The position numbers and the translations under genes are program-made. Shown one piece after another: positions 1 to 8,348 of a DNA stretch of 36,945 bases; the first letter of the stretch is position 1, and every line of letters begins with the position of its first letter. Under the pieces are notes generated by a model. The model saw nothing but the letters and a program-made list of their open reading frames with translations. It was not told where the DNA came from and ran no database searches. Source of the stretch: Halobacteriales archaeon SW_10_66_29 (lineage in GTDB: Archaea; Halobacteriota; Halobacteria; Halobacteriales; Haloarculaceae); NCBI GenBank assembly GCA_003022845.1, contig PXSF01000085.1, forward strand, positions 1,345-38,289, written 5' to 3'.

Positions 1-136
1 TTGTGGGCGTCGGCGCGCGCTGGCGAGCGTGCCCGGAGGGTCCGAGTTGACACCGGATGAGCATTCCCAGCGAGCCAGTACATCTGCGACAAACCCGGCA
101 CAGCAACAGACCACACCACCTGGCAATCGATTGCTC

Positions 137-142
137 TTTAAT
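137..142 (+). promoter_or_regulatory. TATA box of ileS
   Basis: TTTAAT lies 23-28 nt before the ileS ATG. That is the spacing expected if transcription starts at or next to the start codon, so a leaderless mRNA is likely. The rest of 1-164 shows no convincing gene. Confidence 0.6.
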
Positions 143-164
143 CCCAGCGCCAGATTGACAGCAT

Positions 165-3100
165 ATGAGCGAGGACTCCGGGCACCGGGAGTTCGGCGAG
201 GTGCCGGACCAGTACGACCCGCACGCAGTCGAGGACCGCATCTTCGAGTACTGGGACGAGGTCGACGCCTACGAGCGGACGGTCGACCACCGCGCCGACG
301 AGGAGACGTACTTCTTCGTCGACGGCCCGCCGTACACGTCGGGGTCGGCCCACATGGGGACGACCTGGAACAAGACCCTCAAGGACGCCTACATCCGGTA
401 CAAGCGGATGCAGGGCTACGACGTCACCGACCGGCCGGGCTACGACATGCACGGCCTCCCCATCGAGACCCGCGTCGAGGAGAACCTCGGCTTCGAGAAC
501 AAGAAGGACATCGAGGAGTACGGCGAGCAGAACTTCATCGAGGACTGCCGCGAATACGCCGAGGAGCAACTGGAGGGCCTCCAGGAGGACTTCAACTCCT
601 TTGGCGTCTGGATGGACTGGGACGACCCCTACAAGACGGTCACCCCCGAGTACATGGAGGCTGCCTGGTGGGGCTTTGCCAACGCCCACGACCGCGGCCT
701 CGTCGAACAGGGCAAACGATCCATCAGCCAGTGCCCGCGCTGTGAAACCGCAATCGCCAAAAACGAGGTCGAGTACGAGTCCGTTCACGATCCCTCCATC
801 TACGTCAAATTCCCGCTGCAGGACCGCGAGGGATCGCTGGTCATCTGGACCACTACGCCCTGGACCATCCCCGCCAACACGTTCGTCGCGGTCGACGGCG
901 ACGGCGAGTACGTCGGCGTCCGCGCCGAGGACGACGGGGAGGAAGAACTGCTGTACGTCGCCGAGCCGAAAGTCGAGGACGTCCTGGGTGAGGGGCGCTA
1001 CGACGACTACGAGGTCGTCGAGGAACTGTCGGGGGAAGAAATGGTCGGCTGGACGTACGAACACCCCTTCGCCGACAGCGTCGACCACCCCGGCGGCGAT
1101 GGCGCGTTCGAAGTCTACACCGCCGAGTACGTCGAAACCGAGGGCGACGGGACGGGGCTCGTCCACTCCGCGCCCGGCCACGGCGAGGAGGACTTCACCC
1201 GCGGGTCGGAGCTGGGCCTCGACATCTTCTGCCCGGTCGGGCCCGACGGCGTGTTCGACGAGCGCGCCGGCCCCTACGCCGGGTCGTTCGTCCGCGACGC
1301 CAACGACGACATCGTCGCAGACCTCGAAGACGCGGGCGACATGCTCGCCAGCGGCCACCTCGACCACGACTACGGCCACTGCTGGCGCTGCGATACCGGC
1401 ATCGTCCAGATCGTCACCGACCAGTGGTTCATCACCGTGACGGACATCAAGGAGGACCTGCTCGCCAACATCGAGGACAGCGAGTGGTACCCACAGGAGG
1501 CCCGCGACAGCCGTTTCACGGACTTCGTCGAGAACTCGCCGGACTGGAACGTCTCCCGGCAGCGCTACTGGGGCATCCCGATCCCGATCTGGCTGCCGTC
1601 CGAAACCGAGGACGGCGAAAGCGAGGCGCAAAGCGCCTCGGACAACTCGAGCGGGCAGACCCCGCGAGAACCGATCCAGTGGAGCGGCGACATGGACGAC
1701 GCCATCGTGATCGGCACGCGCGAGGAACTCGCCGACCGCGTCGACCAGGAGATCGATCCCGACAGCGTCGACCTCCACAAGGGCACCGTCGACGATCTGA
1801 CGATCACCGAGGACCGCACCGACGCGGCGGACGCCGCGGAGGAGGCCGTCGTCTACGAGCGCGTCCCCGACGTCTTCGACGTCTGGCTGGACTCCTCGGT
1901 CGCCTCGTGGGGAACGCTTGACTACCCCGAAAACGAGGAGCGCTTCGAGGAGCTGTGGCCCGCCGACCTCATCATGGAGGCCCACGACCAGACCCGGGGC
2001 TGGTTCTGGTCGCAGCTCGGCATGGGGACGACGGCGCTCGACCAGATTCCCTACGAGCGGGTGTTGATGCACGGCCACGCGCTGATGCCCGACGGGCGCG
2101 CGATGTCCAAGTCCAAGGACATCCTGATCGACCCCCACGAAGTGATCGAGAAGCACGGCGTCGACCCGATGCGCGGCTTCCTGCTGTCGGTCACGCCCCA
2201 GGAGGACGACATGCGCTTCTCCTGGGAGGGCGTCGGCACGGTGTCGCGGGACCTCAACATCCTCTGGAACGTGTTCCGGTTCCCGCTGCCGTACATGGAA
2301 CTGGACGGGTTCGAGCCCGGCGAGGCCGACCCCGCGAGCGTCGCGGGCGACCTGGAGACGGTCGACGAGTGGCTGCTGGCCCGCTACAACAGCGTCGTCG
2401 CCGGGATGACCGAGCACTGGGAGGCGTTCCACCAGGACAAGGCCCTCGAACTCCTGCGGGAGTTCATCGTCGAGGATCTCTCGCGGTTCTACGTCCAGAT
2501 GGTCCGCGAACGGATGTGGGCCGAGGAGGACAACCCCTCGAAGCTGGCGGCCTACCACACGCTGGCGCACGTCCTGGAGGGGATCGTCCGCCTGCTCGCA
2601 CCGTACACGCCGCTGGTCGCTGACGAGATCTACACGACGCTGGTCGGCGACGCCGGCTACGAGACGGTCCACATGTGCGACTGGCCCGAGGCCGACGACC
2701 GGTGGCTCGACGAGACGCTCGAAACCGACGTCGGCCTCCTGCGGGCGGTGGAGGAGGCGGGCTCGAACGCCCGCCAGCAGGCCGAACGGAAGCTGCGCTG
2801 GCCCGTCCCGGAGGTCGTTGTCGCCGCCGGCGACGACCGCACCGTCGAGGCGGTCCGCCGCCACCGCCGCCTGCTCGCCGACCGCCTGAACGCCGAGACG
2901 ATCGGCATCGTCGGGCCGGGCGAGAAGTGGGGCAAACTCCGTTACAGCGCCGAAGCCGACATGAGCAAACTCGGGCCGACCTTCGGCGACCGCGCCGGAG
3001 AGGTGATGCAGGCGATGAACGAGGCACGCCTGCCGGAGCCGACGCTGTCGGCGCTGGAGGACACACTCGACGACGTCCTCGAATCCGGCGACGACCTGAC

Positions 3101-3488
3101 CGCGGAGATGGTCGAGTTCGTCACCGAGACGCCCGAGGACGTCACTGCCGCACCGATCGACCGGGACGGCGAGGAGCACGGCGTCGTCTACGTCGACACC
3201 TCGCTCACGGAGGAAATCGAAAGCGAAGGATACGCCCGCGAGGTCATCCGCCGCGTCCAGGAGATGCGCAAGGACCTCGAACTCGACATCGAGGCCGAGA
3301 TCCGGGTCGACCTCTCGATCGACGACGACCGCGTCGCCGACCTCGTGGGGCGCCACGAGGACCTGATCGCCCGAGAGGTCCGGGCCGACAGCTTCGAGAC
3401 GGTCGAGGACGGCCACCGCCGCAAGTGGGAGGTCGAGGGCGTCGGAATGGAAATCGCCATCGAACCGCTCGCCGAAGCGACCGCCTGA
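165..3488 (+). CDS. ileS: Isoleucyl-tRNA synthetase
   Basis: Class I aminoacyl-tRNA synthetase that charges tRNA-Ile with isoleucine and hydrolyses mischarged Val-tRNA in its editing domain; cytoplasmic. The HIGH-type motif reads HMGT (residues 63-66), as is common in archaeal/eukaryotic IleRS, and the KMSKS loop reads AMSKSKD near residue 646. Two zinc-type Cys pairs are visible (CPRC, CWRC). At 1107 residues it is slightly longer than I expect, partly because of a hydrophilic stretch at about 483-510 (SETEDGESEAQS...) whose DNA contains a perfect 8+3+8 hairpin. The ATG start is supported by the TATA box 27 nt upstream. The next gene begins 29 nt after the stop without a clear promoter, so the two may be co-transcribed. 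The identity is secure. Confidence 0.97.
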   Translation: MSEDSGHREFGEVPDQYDPHAVEDRIFEYWDEVDAYERTVDHRADEETYFFVDGPPYTSGSAHMGTTWNKTLKDAYIRYKRMQGYDVTDRPGYDMHGLPIETRVEENLGFENKKDIEEYGEQNFIEDCREYAEEQLEGLQEDFNSFGVWMDWDDPYKTVTPEYMEAAWWGFANAHDRGLVEQGKRSISQCPRCETAIAKNEVEYESVHDPSIYVKFPLQDREGSLVIWTTTPWTIPANTFVAVDGDGEYVGVRAEDDGEEELLYVAEPKVEDVLGEGRYDDYEVVEELSGEEMVGWTYEHPFADSVDHPGGDGAFEVYTAEYVETEGDGTGLVHSAPGHGEEDFTRGSELGLDIFCPVGPDGVFDERAGPYAGSFVRDANDDIVADLEDAGDMLASGHLDHDYGHCWRCDTGIVQIVTDQWFITVTDIKEDLLANIEDSEWYPQEARDSRFTDFVENSPDWNVSRQRYWGIPIPIWLPSETEDGESEAQSASDNSSGQTPREPIQWSGDMDDAIVIGTREELADRVDQEIDPDSVDLHKGTVDDLTITEDRTDAADAAEEAVVYERVPDVFDVWLDSSVASWGTLDYPENEERFEELWPADLIMEAHDQTRGWFWSQLGMGTTALDQIPYERVLMHGHALMPDGRAMSKSKDILIDPHEVIEKHGVDPMRGFLLSVTPQEDDMRFSWEGVGTVSRDLNILWNVFRFPLPYMELDGFEPGEADPASVAGDLETVDEWLLARYNSVVAGMTEHWEAFHQDKALELLREFIVEDLSRFYVQMVRERMWAEEDNPSKLAAYHTLAHVLEGIVRLLAPYTPLVADEIYTTLVGDAGYETVHMCDWPEADDRWLDETLETDVGLLRAVEEAGSNARQQAERKLRWPVPEVVVAAGDDRTVEAVRRHRRLLADRLNAETIGIVGPGEKWGKLRYSAEADMSKLGPTFGDRAGEVMQAMNEARLPEPTLSALEDTLDDVLESGDDLTAEMVEFVTETPEDVTAAPIDRDGEEHGVVYVDTSLTEEIESEGYAREVIRRVQEMRKDLELDIEAEIRVDLSIDDDRVADLVGRHEDLIAREVRADSFETVEDGHRRKWEVEGVGMEIAIEPLAEATA
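1622..1640. repeat. Perfect inverted repeat inside ileS insert
   Basis: CGAGGCGC, loop AAA, GCGCCTCG. The hairpin sits in frame within a low-complexity acidic/serine stretch of IleRS and codes for about 6 residues (EAQSAS). Confidence 0.8.
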
Positions 3489-3517
3489 TCGCGCTCCGTC
3501 GAGAGTTCTCTCACACC

Positions 3518-4030
3518 ATGATTCGGGGATTCGACGACCAGGAGCCAACCGTCGCCGAGAGCGCGTACGTCGATCCGGCAGCGACGGTGATCGGGAACGT
3601 AACGATCGAGGCCGACGCGACGATCCTACCGGGCGCGGTGATCAGGGGGGACGGCGGCGGCGAGGTCGTGCTCAGGGAGGCAGCCAACGTTCAGGACAAC
3701 GTGACGATCCACGCCGACGCGCCGGGCGAGCGTGTCCTCCTGGAAGAGCACGCAGCCGTCGGACACAACGCCATCGTCCACAACGCGACCGTCGGCGCAC
3801 ACAGCCTCGTCGGGATGGGTGCGACGGTTCTCGACGGGGCGACCCTCGACCCGTACAGCGTCGTGGCGGCGAACAGTCTCGTCACCGAGGGGACGACCGT
3901 CGCCTCGGAGACACTCGTGGCTGGAACGCCCGCAGAACCCATCCGCGAGGGGCTCGACCGCGACGGCGATTTCTTCGAGACTGCCGCACACTACACCGAA
4001 CGCGTCGAAGGACTCACAAGGAGTAAGTGA
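3518..4030 (+). CDS. Gamma-carbonic-anhydrase-like hexapeptide-repeat protein
   Basis: A 170-residue left-handed beta-helix protein of the gamma carbonic anhydrase/PaaY/YrdA group. Hexapeptide periodicity is clear (ATVIGNVTIEADATILPGAVI). The residues that bind metal in Methanosarcina Cam have counterparts: His65 (NVTIH), His83 and His88 (VGHNAIVH, spaced by five), and R43, D45 and Q59 also match. The acidic loop of true Cam is absent, so carbonic anhydrase activity is possible but unproven. The ORF track begins far upstream inside ileS. I place the start at the ATG 29 nt after the ileS stop, where the beta-helix sequence begins. The 3' end overlaps the next start codon by one base. Confidence 0.88.
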   Translation: MIRGFDDQEPTVAESAYVDPAATVIGNVTIEADATILPGAVIRGDGGGEVVLREAANVQDNVTIHADAPGERVLLEEHAAVGHNAIVHNATVGAHSLVGMGATVLDGATLDPYSVVAANSLVTEGTTVASETLVAGTPAEPIREGLDRDGDFFETAAHYTERVEGLTRSK

Positions 4031-5430
4031 TGAGCGACAACGGATCGACGGGTCGAACTGGGGAACGTCTCGACAGGCGACGGTTTCTGCTGGGGGTCAC
4101 CTCGGCCGCGACGGTGGCGCTGTCCGGGTGTTCGGGCGACGACGAAGAGGACGACGGGTCGGAGTCGAACGGGCAGTCAGCGGAAAACGGCGAGACGGAC
4201 GACCTGCTGGTTACCTTCGAGCATCCGGATCGGGTGGCCGTCGACGAGCCGTTCGGGATGACGATCGGCGGGCTGCCGCCGAACGAGCGGGTCGACGTCC
4301 GATGGGGCGAATCCGATCGGGTCGCGACGACCACCGCGACCGTCGAGACGGACGCCGAGGGGACCGTCGACCTCACGGACGCCACGGTCGTCGACGGGGA
4401 CGTTCCGGCCGACCTCGACGTGCCGCTGTCCGTGGCGCTGATCCAGTTCACCGAGGATCAGACGTTCGGCTTCAGGAAGTCGGGTGCGGACTCGCTGGCG
4501 TACGGCGTCGACGTGGACGGCGAGGAAGTGGGGCGAACGGAGCTGACGCGCGTGTATCCGCCGGGGACGCCGGCTATCGACCTCCAGGAGGCGCACGAGA
4601 CGCTCGTGGGGCCCGTGTTCGAGCCGGTCGGCCGCGAGCGGGGGCCTGGCGTAATCGTGTTGCACGGCTCGGGTGGTTCGCCGTCGACGGGCGTCGCGGC
4701 TCAACTCGCCCTCAACGGGTACACGGCGCTTGCGTTGCACTACTTCGACGGCCCCGGGTTGCCCCAGGATCTGGTCGAGGTGCCACTGGAGTACGTCGGG
4801 ACGGCGATCGACTGGCTGCTCGACTACGAGACGACGACCGGCGAGCAGGCCGGGTTGCTGGGATACTCGAAGGGTGGCGAACTCTCCTTGCTCGCGGGGA
4901 GCCAGTACGAGGACGTCGGGGCGGTCGTCTCGATCGCGGGCAGCGGCGTGGTGTGGGCTGGCTTCGACGGCCGCGGACTCCCGGAGACCTCCTCGTGGTC
5001 GCTGGACGGCGATCCCGTCCCGTACGTTCCGTACGCACGGGACGGCTGGAACGAATCGGTCCTCCAGGGGTACCAGAACTCCTTCGACGAAGCCACCGAC
5101 GAGGAGCTCGAGGCGGCGACGATCCCCGTCGAGGAGATCGACGGCCGGGTGCTGCTCGTCACCGGCGGAGACGACCAGCTCTGGGATACCGAACGGTTCC
5201 ACGGGGTCGCGGCGGACCGACTGACTGGCGCCGATGGATCCGACTTCGAGCACCTGGTGTACGACGGCGCCGGTCACGGGATCGCCCCACCGTACTACCC
5301 CATCCGCCGGACGCTCGACTCCCCGTACGGGCCGCTCGGCGGGACGCTCGAAGCCAACGCCGAAGCCTCACACGGGCACTGGCCACACGTTCTGGAGTCG
5401 CTCGGCACGCTCGGGCCGGACGAGGGCTGA
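4030..5430 (+). CDS. Tat lipoprotein, BAAT/acyl-CoA thioester hydrolase-like
   Basis: A secreted, probably lipid-anchored alpha/beta hydrolase. The N-terminus has a twin-arginine motif (RRRFLLG) and a lipobox ending at Cys34 (LSGC), followed by an acidic spacer. Residues about 55-165 resemble the beta-sandwich domain of bile acid-CoA:amino acid N-acyltransferase/acyl-CoA thioesterases. Residues about 195-460 form the hydrolase domain, with a nucleophile elbow GYSKGG (Ser280), a candidate acid near GGDDQ and a candidate His416 in GAGHG. Ser at the nucleophile position suggests a hydrolase rather than a Cys-type N-acyltransferase. The substrate is unknown, and an extracellular location argues against CoA esters. 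I prefer the ATG at 4030 over the GTG at 4027 because AAGGAG lies six bases upstream and the ATG shares a base with the preceding TGA, which suggests translational coupling. Confidence 0.82.
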   Translation: MSDNGSTGRTGERLDRRRFLLGVTSAATVALSGCSGDDEEDDGSESNGQSAENGETDDLLVTFEHPDRVAVDEPFGMTIGGLPPNERVDVRWGESDRVATTTATVETDAEGTVDLTDATVVDGDVPADLDVPLSVALIQFTEDQTFGFRKSGADSLAYGVDVDGEEVGRTELTRVYPPGTPAIDLQEAHETLVGPVFEPVGRERGPGVIVLHGSGGSPSTGVAAQLALNGYTALALHYFDGPGLPQDLVEVPLEYVGTAIDWLLDYETTTGEQAGLLGYSKGGELSLLAGSQYEDVGAVVSIAGSGVVWAGFDGRGLPETSSWSLDGDPVPYVPYARDGWNESVLQGYQNSFDEATDEELEAATIPVEEIDGRVLLVTGGDDQLWDTERFHGVAADRLTGADGSDFEHLVYDGAGHGIAPPYYPIRRTLDSPYGPLGGTLEANAEASHGHWPHVLESLGTLGPDEG

Positions 5431-7206
5431 TCAGTCCGCACTACCGGGGGAGTCGACGGTCGCGAACCGGTCGAGGTTCTCCACCTCGGGGACGCGCTCG
5501 TAGGGGCGATCGACGACGATGTCACCGGCCCGGCCGCTCCCGAGGCCCGGAATGGCGGTGAGTTCGTCCATCGAGGCGCTGTTGACGTCGAGCGGATAGG
5601 GGACGCCGGTCACCGAGCGGTAGCCGTGGTCGGTAACCGCCACGTCGATCACCTCGCCCAGCGGGCGCTCGCCGGGCACCGCGACCAGCAGGGGGTACGT
5701 CCCCAGCTGGCGGCCGAACGTCTTGCCGTCCTGGTGGTATTCGAGGTGGACGTCTTCGAGCACCGTCCCCGGCGGCGCGACCCGCTGGAGCATCGGGTTG
5801 TCGATCTCCTCGCGGACCTCCCGTTTGTACTGCTTGAAGAGTTTTTTGTGCTCGTGGGCAATTTCCGCGCCGGTGTCGGACATCTCGGTGCCTTCGAAGG
5901 ACATTACTTGGCGGATGTTGACCCGGCGGAGGATCAGGCCGGCATCGTAGACGCGCTGGAGAAACCGACGGTTGTGCTCGAAGGTCTCCTCGCGCTCGCC
6001 CTGCAGGCCGTGGACGAGGTTGATACCCGGCAGCAGCTTCGGGAGTCCCTGGCCCGCGTCGTCACCGTACTGCGGCGCGTCGTCGGGGTCCTCGCCGGAC
6101 TCGCGGCTCCCGGCGCTCGCTCCTTCGGAGGTCCTCGGGTCGCTCGGACCTCCCGGCCGCCAGCCGGCCGCCTCGTTGACGATCTTCACCGCCCGGAAAC
6201 ACTCCTCGGCGGTGACGTTGAGGTTGTTCCGCTCCTGGACAACTGGATCGGCCGATTCGAGGCCGAACGCGGCGGTGTCGCCGGGCGTGTTGTGCTCGGC
6301 GATGATCCGGATCCCCTCCCGGGACTTCTCCGGCCACTCGACGACCGTGATCGGGTTCATGTTGTCGAGGTGCAGCGTCTCCAGGTCCGGGACGGCCTCG
6401 CGGATGCCGCCGTAGAGTTGCCGGAGTGCGTCGGGGTTCGGTGCCTCGCCGTCACCGCCGTACGCGAGGATGTCGGCCTGTCGACCGAGGCGGAAGTCCG
6501 TGACGCCGTGGTCGGCGAGCGCCGACACTTCGCCGATCACGGAGTCCGGCGACCGGAAGCTCGGGTCCGCGCCGTACAGCGGCTCCGTGCAAAAGGAGCA
6601 GCGGTAGGGACAGCCCCGCGAGGTCTCCATCTCGGCGATGATGTACTCGGGATGGTTGGGGTGCTGTTCGACGACGAACGCCCCCTTCTGCGCCCAGCGC
6701 GTAATCTCGTCGTTGTCGCGCATCCGGTCACCAAACCCCTCCAGGCCGCCGTGGACGAGGTCGTAGGCCGCCGCCTCGACGTCGCCCTTCGCGACGAAGT
6801 CGTAGTCGAGGTCGTCGCGCTCGGTCTCCTGGGCGCCGGCGTTCTCCTCGCCGACGCCGAAGCGGACCGGTCCGCCCATCAGCGTCGTCCCGTCGGCGGT
6901 CCAGGCGAGGCGCTTCACCTCGTCCGGCTCGGCGGGGGTTCCGCCGACGTACTTGCCGGGAACCGTCATGCCACCCACGTAGACCATGAGGTCGGCGTCC
7001 TCGACGTCACGCCAGCGCCGCTGCTCCTCCCGGAGGGCGTCGATGGTGTGGTACGTGATCCGCGCCTCGGGCACCCCGGCGTCGACCAGCGCGCCGGCGA
7101 CGTAGCGCGGATACGTCGAGATGTACGGCGGCACGCCGAAGTGGGCGGGCTCGTCGACGTAGCCGTCGACGATGGTGACCGAGAGCTCCGCGGGGTCCGC
7201 AGTCAT
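5431..7206 (-). CDS. Radical SAM protein with B12-binding-like N-terminus and C-terminal HhH
   Basis: A 591-residue member of a conserved archaeal radical SAM family of unknown reaction. The N-terminal 190 residues look like a cobalamin-binding-type Rossmann region. The cluster motif is CPYRCSFC (Cys199, 203, 206: CxxxCxxC). The C-terminus has a helix-hairpin-helix segment (SASMDELTAIPGLGSGRAG) of the kind that contacts nucleic acid, so an RNA or DNA substrate is conceivable. Residues about 350-385 form a hydrophilic stretch that I would not expect in the family; its DNA holds an 8-bp inverted repeat. The gene converges on the lipoprotein gene with no gap between the stops. The start is supported by a TATA-like box 25-31 nt upstream. 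Confidence 0.88.
   Translation of the reverse strand: MTADPAELSVTIVDGYVDEPAHFGVPPYISTYPRYVAGALVDAGVPEARITYHTIDALREEQRRWRDVEDADLMVYVGGMTVPGKYVGGTPAEPDEVKRLAWTADGTTLMGGPVRFGVGEENAGAQETERDDLDYDFVAKGDVEAAAYDLVHGGLEGFGDRMRDNDEITRWAQKGAFVVEQHPNHPEYIIAEMETSRGCPYRCSFCTEPLYGADPSFRSPDSVIGEVSALADHGVTDFRLGRQADILAYGGDGEAPNPDALRQLYGGIREAVPDLETLHLDNMNPITVVEWPEKSREGIRIIAEHNTPGDTAAFGLESADPVVQERNNLNVTAEECFRAVKIVNEAAGWRPGGPSDPRTSEGASAGSRESGEDPDDAPQYGDDAGQGLPKLLPGINLVHGLQGEREETFEHNRRFLQRVYDAGLILRRVNIRQVMSFEGTEMSDTGAEIAHEHKKLFKQYKREVREEIDNPMLQRVAPPGTVLEDVHLEYHQDGKTFGRQLGTYPLLVAVPGERPLGEVIDVAVTDHGYRSVTGVPYPLDVNSASMDELTAIPGLGSGRAGDIVVDRPYERVPEVENLDRFATVDSPGSAD
6127..6153. repeat. Inverted repeat inside the radical SAM gene
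   Basis: GGAGGTCC, an 11-nt loop, GGACCTCC. It lies in the in-frame hydrophilic stretch at about residues 351-360 (DPRTSEGAS). Confidence 0.75.
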
Positions 7207-7561
7207 ACGCCCCCGTAGACGCTGGATCCCTAAAACGCTCGCGGGTCGCGACTGTTTCGGTTTCGGGCGTTACCGAGGCGACCGATTGGACGATACCGCC
7301 CGGCGAGCTCGTCACAGCGGACTCGCTGCGTTCGCCCGTTCAGTCCGCACGGAGCGTGGAAGTCAGTGGCAGCGAAGAACGCCGAGTCACCGATCGAACC
7401 GCATTTCCCTCCATCTATTTTACACGTGGGATTTATATCCGTCGAAAGAATTAAATCGGGGATGCCCCGGCTGAGGGTTGGTCGACGCAACGGAAGCGTC
7501 GCCGCTATCGGGTGCTTTGTTCCGGAAAAGGTGGAAAACGGAGACTGGAAGTCCGTCGCGT
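7207..7561. other. 355-nt non-coding stretch with an AT-rich promoter-like island
   Basis: No supported gene. AT-rich DNA at about 7412-7456 contains ATTTATAT and TTAAAT. On the plus strand the first box sits about 27 nt before an ATG at 7462, but the peptide there is short, basic and runs antisense into the phasin-like gene. Small hairpins are present at CGGGG/CCCCG (about 7457-7470) and CGACGC/GCGTCG (about 7483-7501). The latter lies downstream of the phasin-like gene and may help end its transcript. A small RNA is possible but not shown. Confidence 0.4.
7231..7237 (-). promoter_or_regulatory. TATA-like box of the radical SAM gene
   Basis: On the minus strand GTTTTAG lies 25-31 nt upstream of the ATG at 7206, the position expected for a leaderless transcript. 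Confidence 0.45.
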
Positions 7562-8113
7562 TTACGCTTCGATGGCGTCGGCGGCCTGCTCGGAGACGTC
7601 GCGGATCTGGGCCTGCACGTCCTCGATCTGGTCCTGCAGTTCGTCGACCTGCTCGCCGACCTGGGCCGTCGCCTCGACGGACTGGGTCTCGATCTCCTCG
7701 TGGGCGTCGAGGAGGAGGTCGTACTGCTCCTCCAGCGCGGCGAGGAACTCGTCGCTGAGCTCGGACTGGGTGTCGATGCCGCCCTCGTACTCCGTCAGGA
7801 AGGTGTCGAAGGCGTCACTGTGGGTTTCGAGCAGCTCGTCGTAGCTCTCGTCGACCAGCTCGCGGAGTTCGTCGGTCGCGCCCGCGGCGCCGGGGATGTT
7901 CGCCTCCCAGGCGTCGAGCACGGTGTGGAACGCTTCCTGCTGGAGTTCGACGACCTTGCGCTGGGTCGACTCCGTCGCTTCGAGGCTGTCGAGTGTCGCC
8001 TCGTTGAGCCGCTGCTGGAATTCGACGCTCTGCTGGAGCGCCTGGTGGCTGCCTTCGACGGCCTGCCGCTGCAGTTCGAACGTCGCTTCGATGGGTGTCG
8101 TGTAGTCGGTCAT
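7562..8113 (-). CDS. Phasin-like helical coiled-coil protein
   Basis: A 183-residue, acidic, almost entirely helical and Gln/Glu-rich protein without Cys or membrane segments. The start (TTPIEATFELQRQAVEGSHQ) and repeated amphipathic helices resemble phasins, which coat polyhydroxyalkanoate granules. No PHA synthase or PhaJ-type gene lies in the window, so this rests on character rather than context. A general coiled-coil protein remains possible. The ORF track begins at 8170, but the upstream codons are unlike the rest, and a TATA box (CTTTATA, 8153-8147) would place the transcript start near 8123, about ten bases before the ATG at 8113. I therefore chose that ATG. The intergenic region shared with the halolysin gene carries phased TACCA repeats. 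Confidence 0.65.
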   Translation of the reverse strand: MTDYTTPIEATFELQRQAVEGSHQALQQSVEFQQRLNEATLDSLEATESTQRKVVELQQEAFHTVLDAWEANIPGAAGATDELRELVDESYDELLETHSDAFDTFLTEYEGGIDTQSELSDEFLAALEEQYDLLLDAHEEIETQSVEATAQVGEQVDELQDQIEDVQAQIRDVSEQAADAIEA

Positions 8114-8146
8114 TGTCGTTCTATCCCTACGTACACCCCCAATGTG

Positions 8147-8153
8147 TATAAAG
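8147..8153 (-). promoter_or_regulatory. TATA box of the phasin-like gene
   Basis: CTTTATA on the minus strand, 34-40 nt upstream of the chosen ATG, giving an expected leader of about 10 nt. Confidence 0.55.
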
Positions 8154-8164
8154 CTGTCGTCTCT

Positions 8165-8189
8165 TACCATCTAATACCATTCATTACCA
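8165..8189. promoter_or_regulatory. Three TACCA repeats at 10-bp spacing
   Basis: TACCA occurs at 8165, 8175 and 8185, one helical turn apart. The array sits 12-36 bp upstream of the phasin TATA box, where a haloarchaeal activator would bind. It is followed by AACAAC-GCAG-GTTGTT (8189-8204), a perfect 6-bp inverted repeat. No regulator gene is adjacent. Confidence 0.45.
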
Positions 8190-8317
8190 ACAACGCAGGT
8201 TGTTTCACCTGGAGTTCCGCTAATCGACCAGAGACGAGATTGGTTTGTACGCAGAGAAAGGCGATCTGCGTCGCTCTCACCCGTTAAAATTCTTCTCCGA
8301 TGACGGAAATAAAAAAA

Positions 8318-8326
8318 TTTTATATA
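8318..8326 (+). promoter_or_regulatory. TATA box of the halolysin gene
   Basis: TTTATATAT in an A/T tract, 23-31 nt before the ATG at 8349. This suggests a leaderless or nearly leaderless transcript. A 7-bp inverted repeat (ACGCAGA/TCTGCGT, 8249-8271) lies about 50 bp further upstream. Confidence 0.65.
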
Positions 8327-8348
8327 TCTGGGCTTAGCGGGTGGGAGT

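Noticed and set aside
138-3548. 1136-aa ORF antisense to ileS
   Set aside because: Shadow frame of a GC-rich gene; Val/Asp/Arg-rich sequence with no domain, while the plus strand encodes a complete IleRS.
7230-7490. 86-aa minus-strand ORF in the gap before the phasin-like gene
   Set aside because: Not acidic, no recognisable motif, no matching promoter distance, and it overlaps the promoter of the radical SAM gene.
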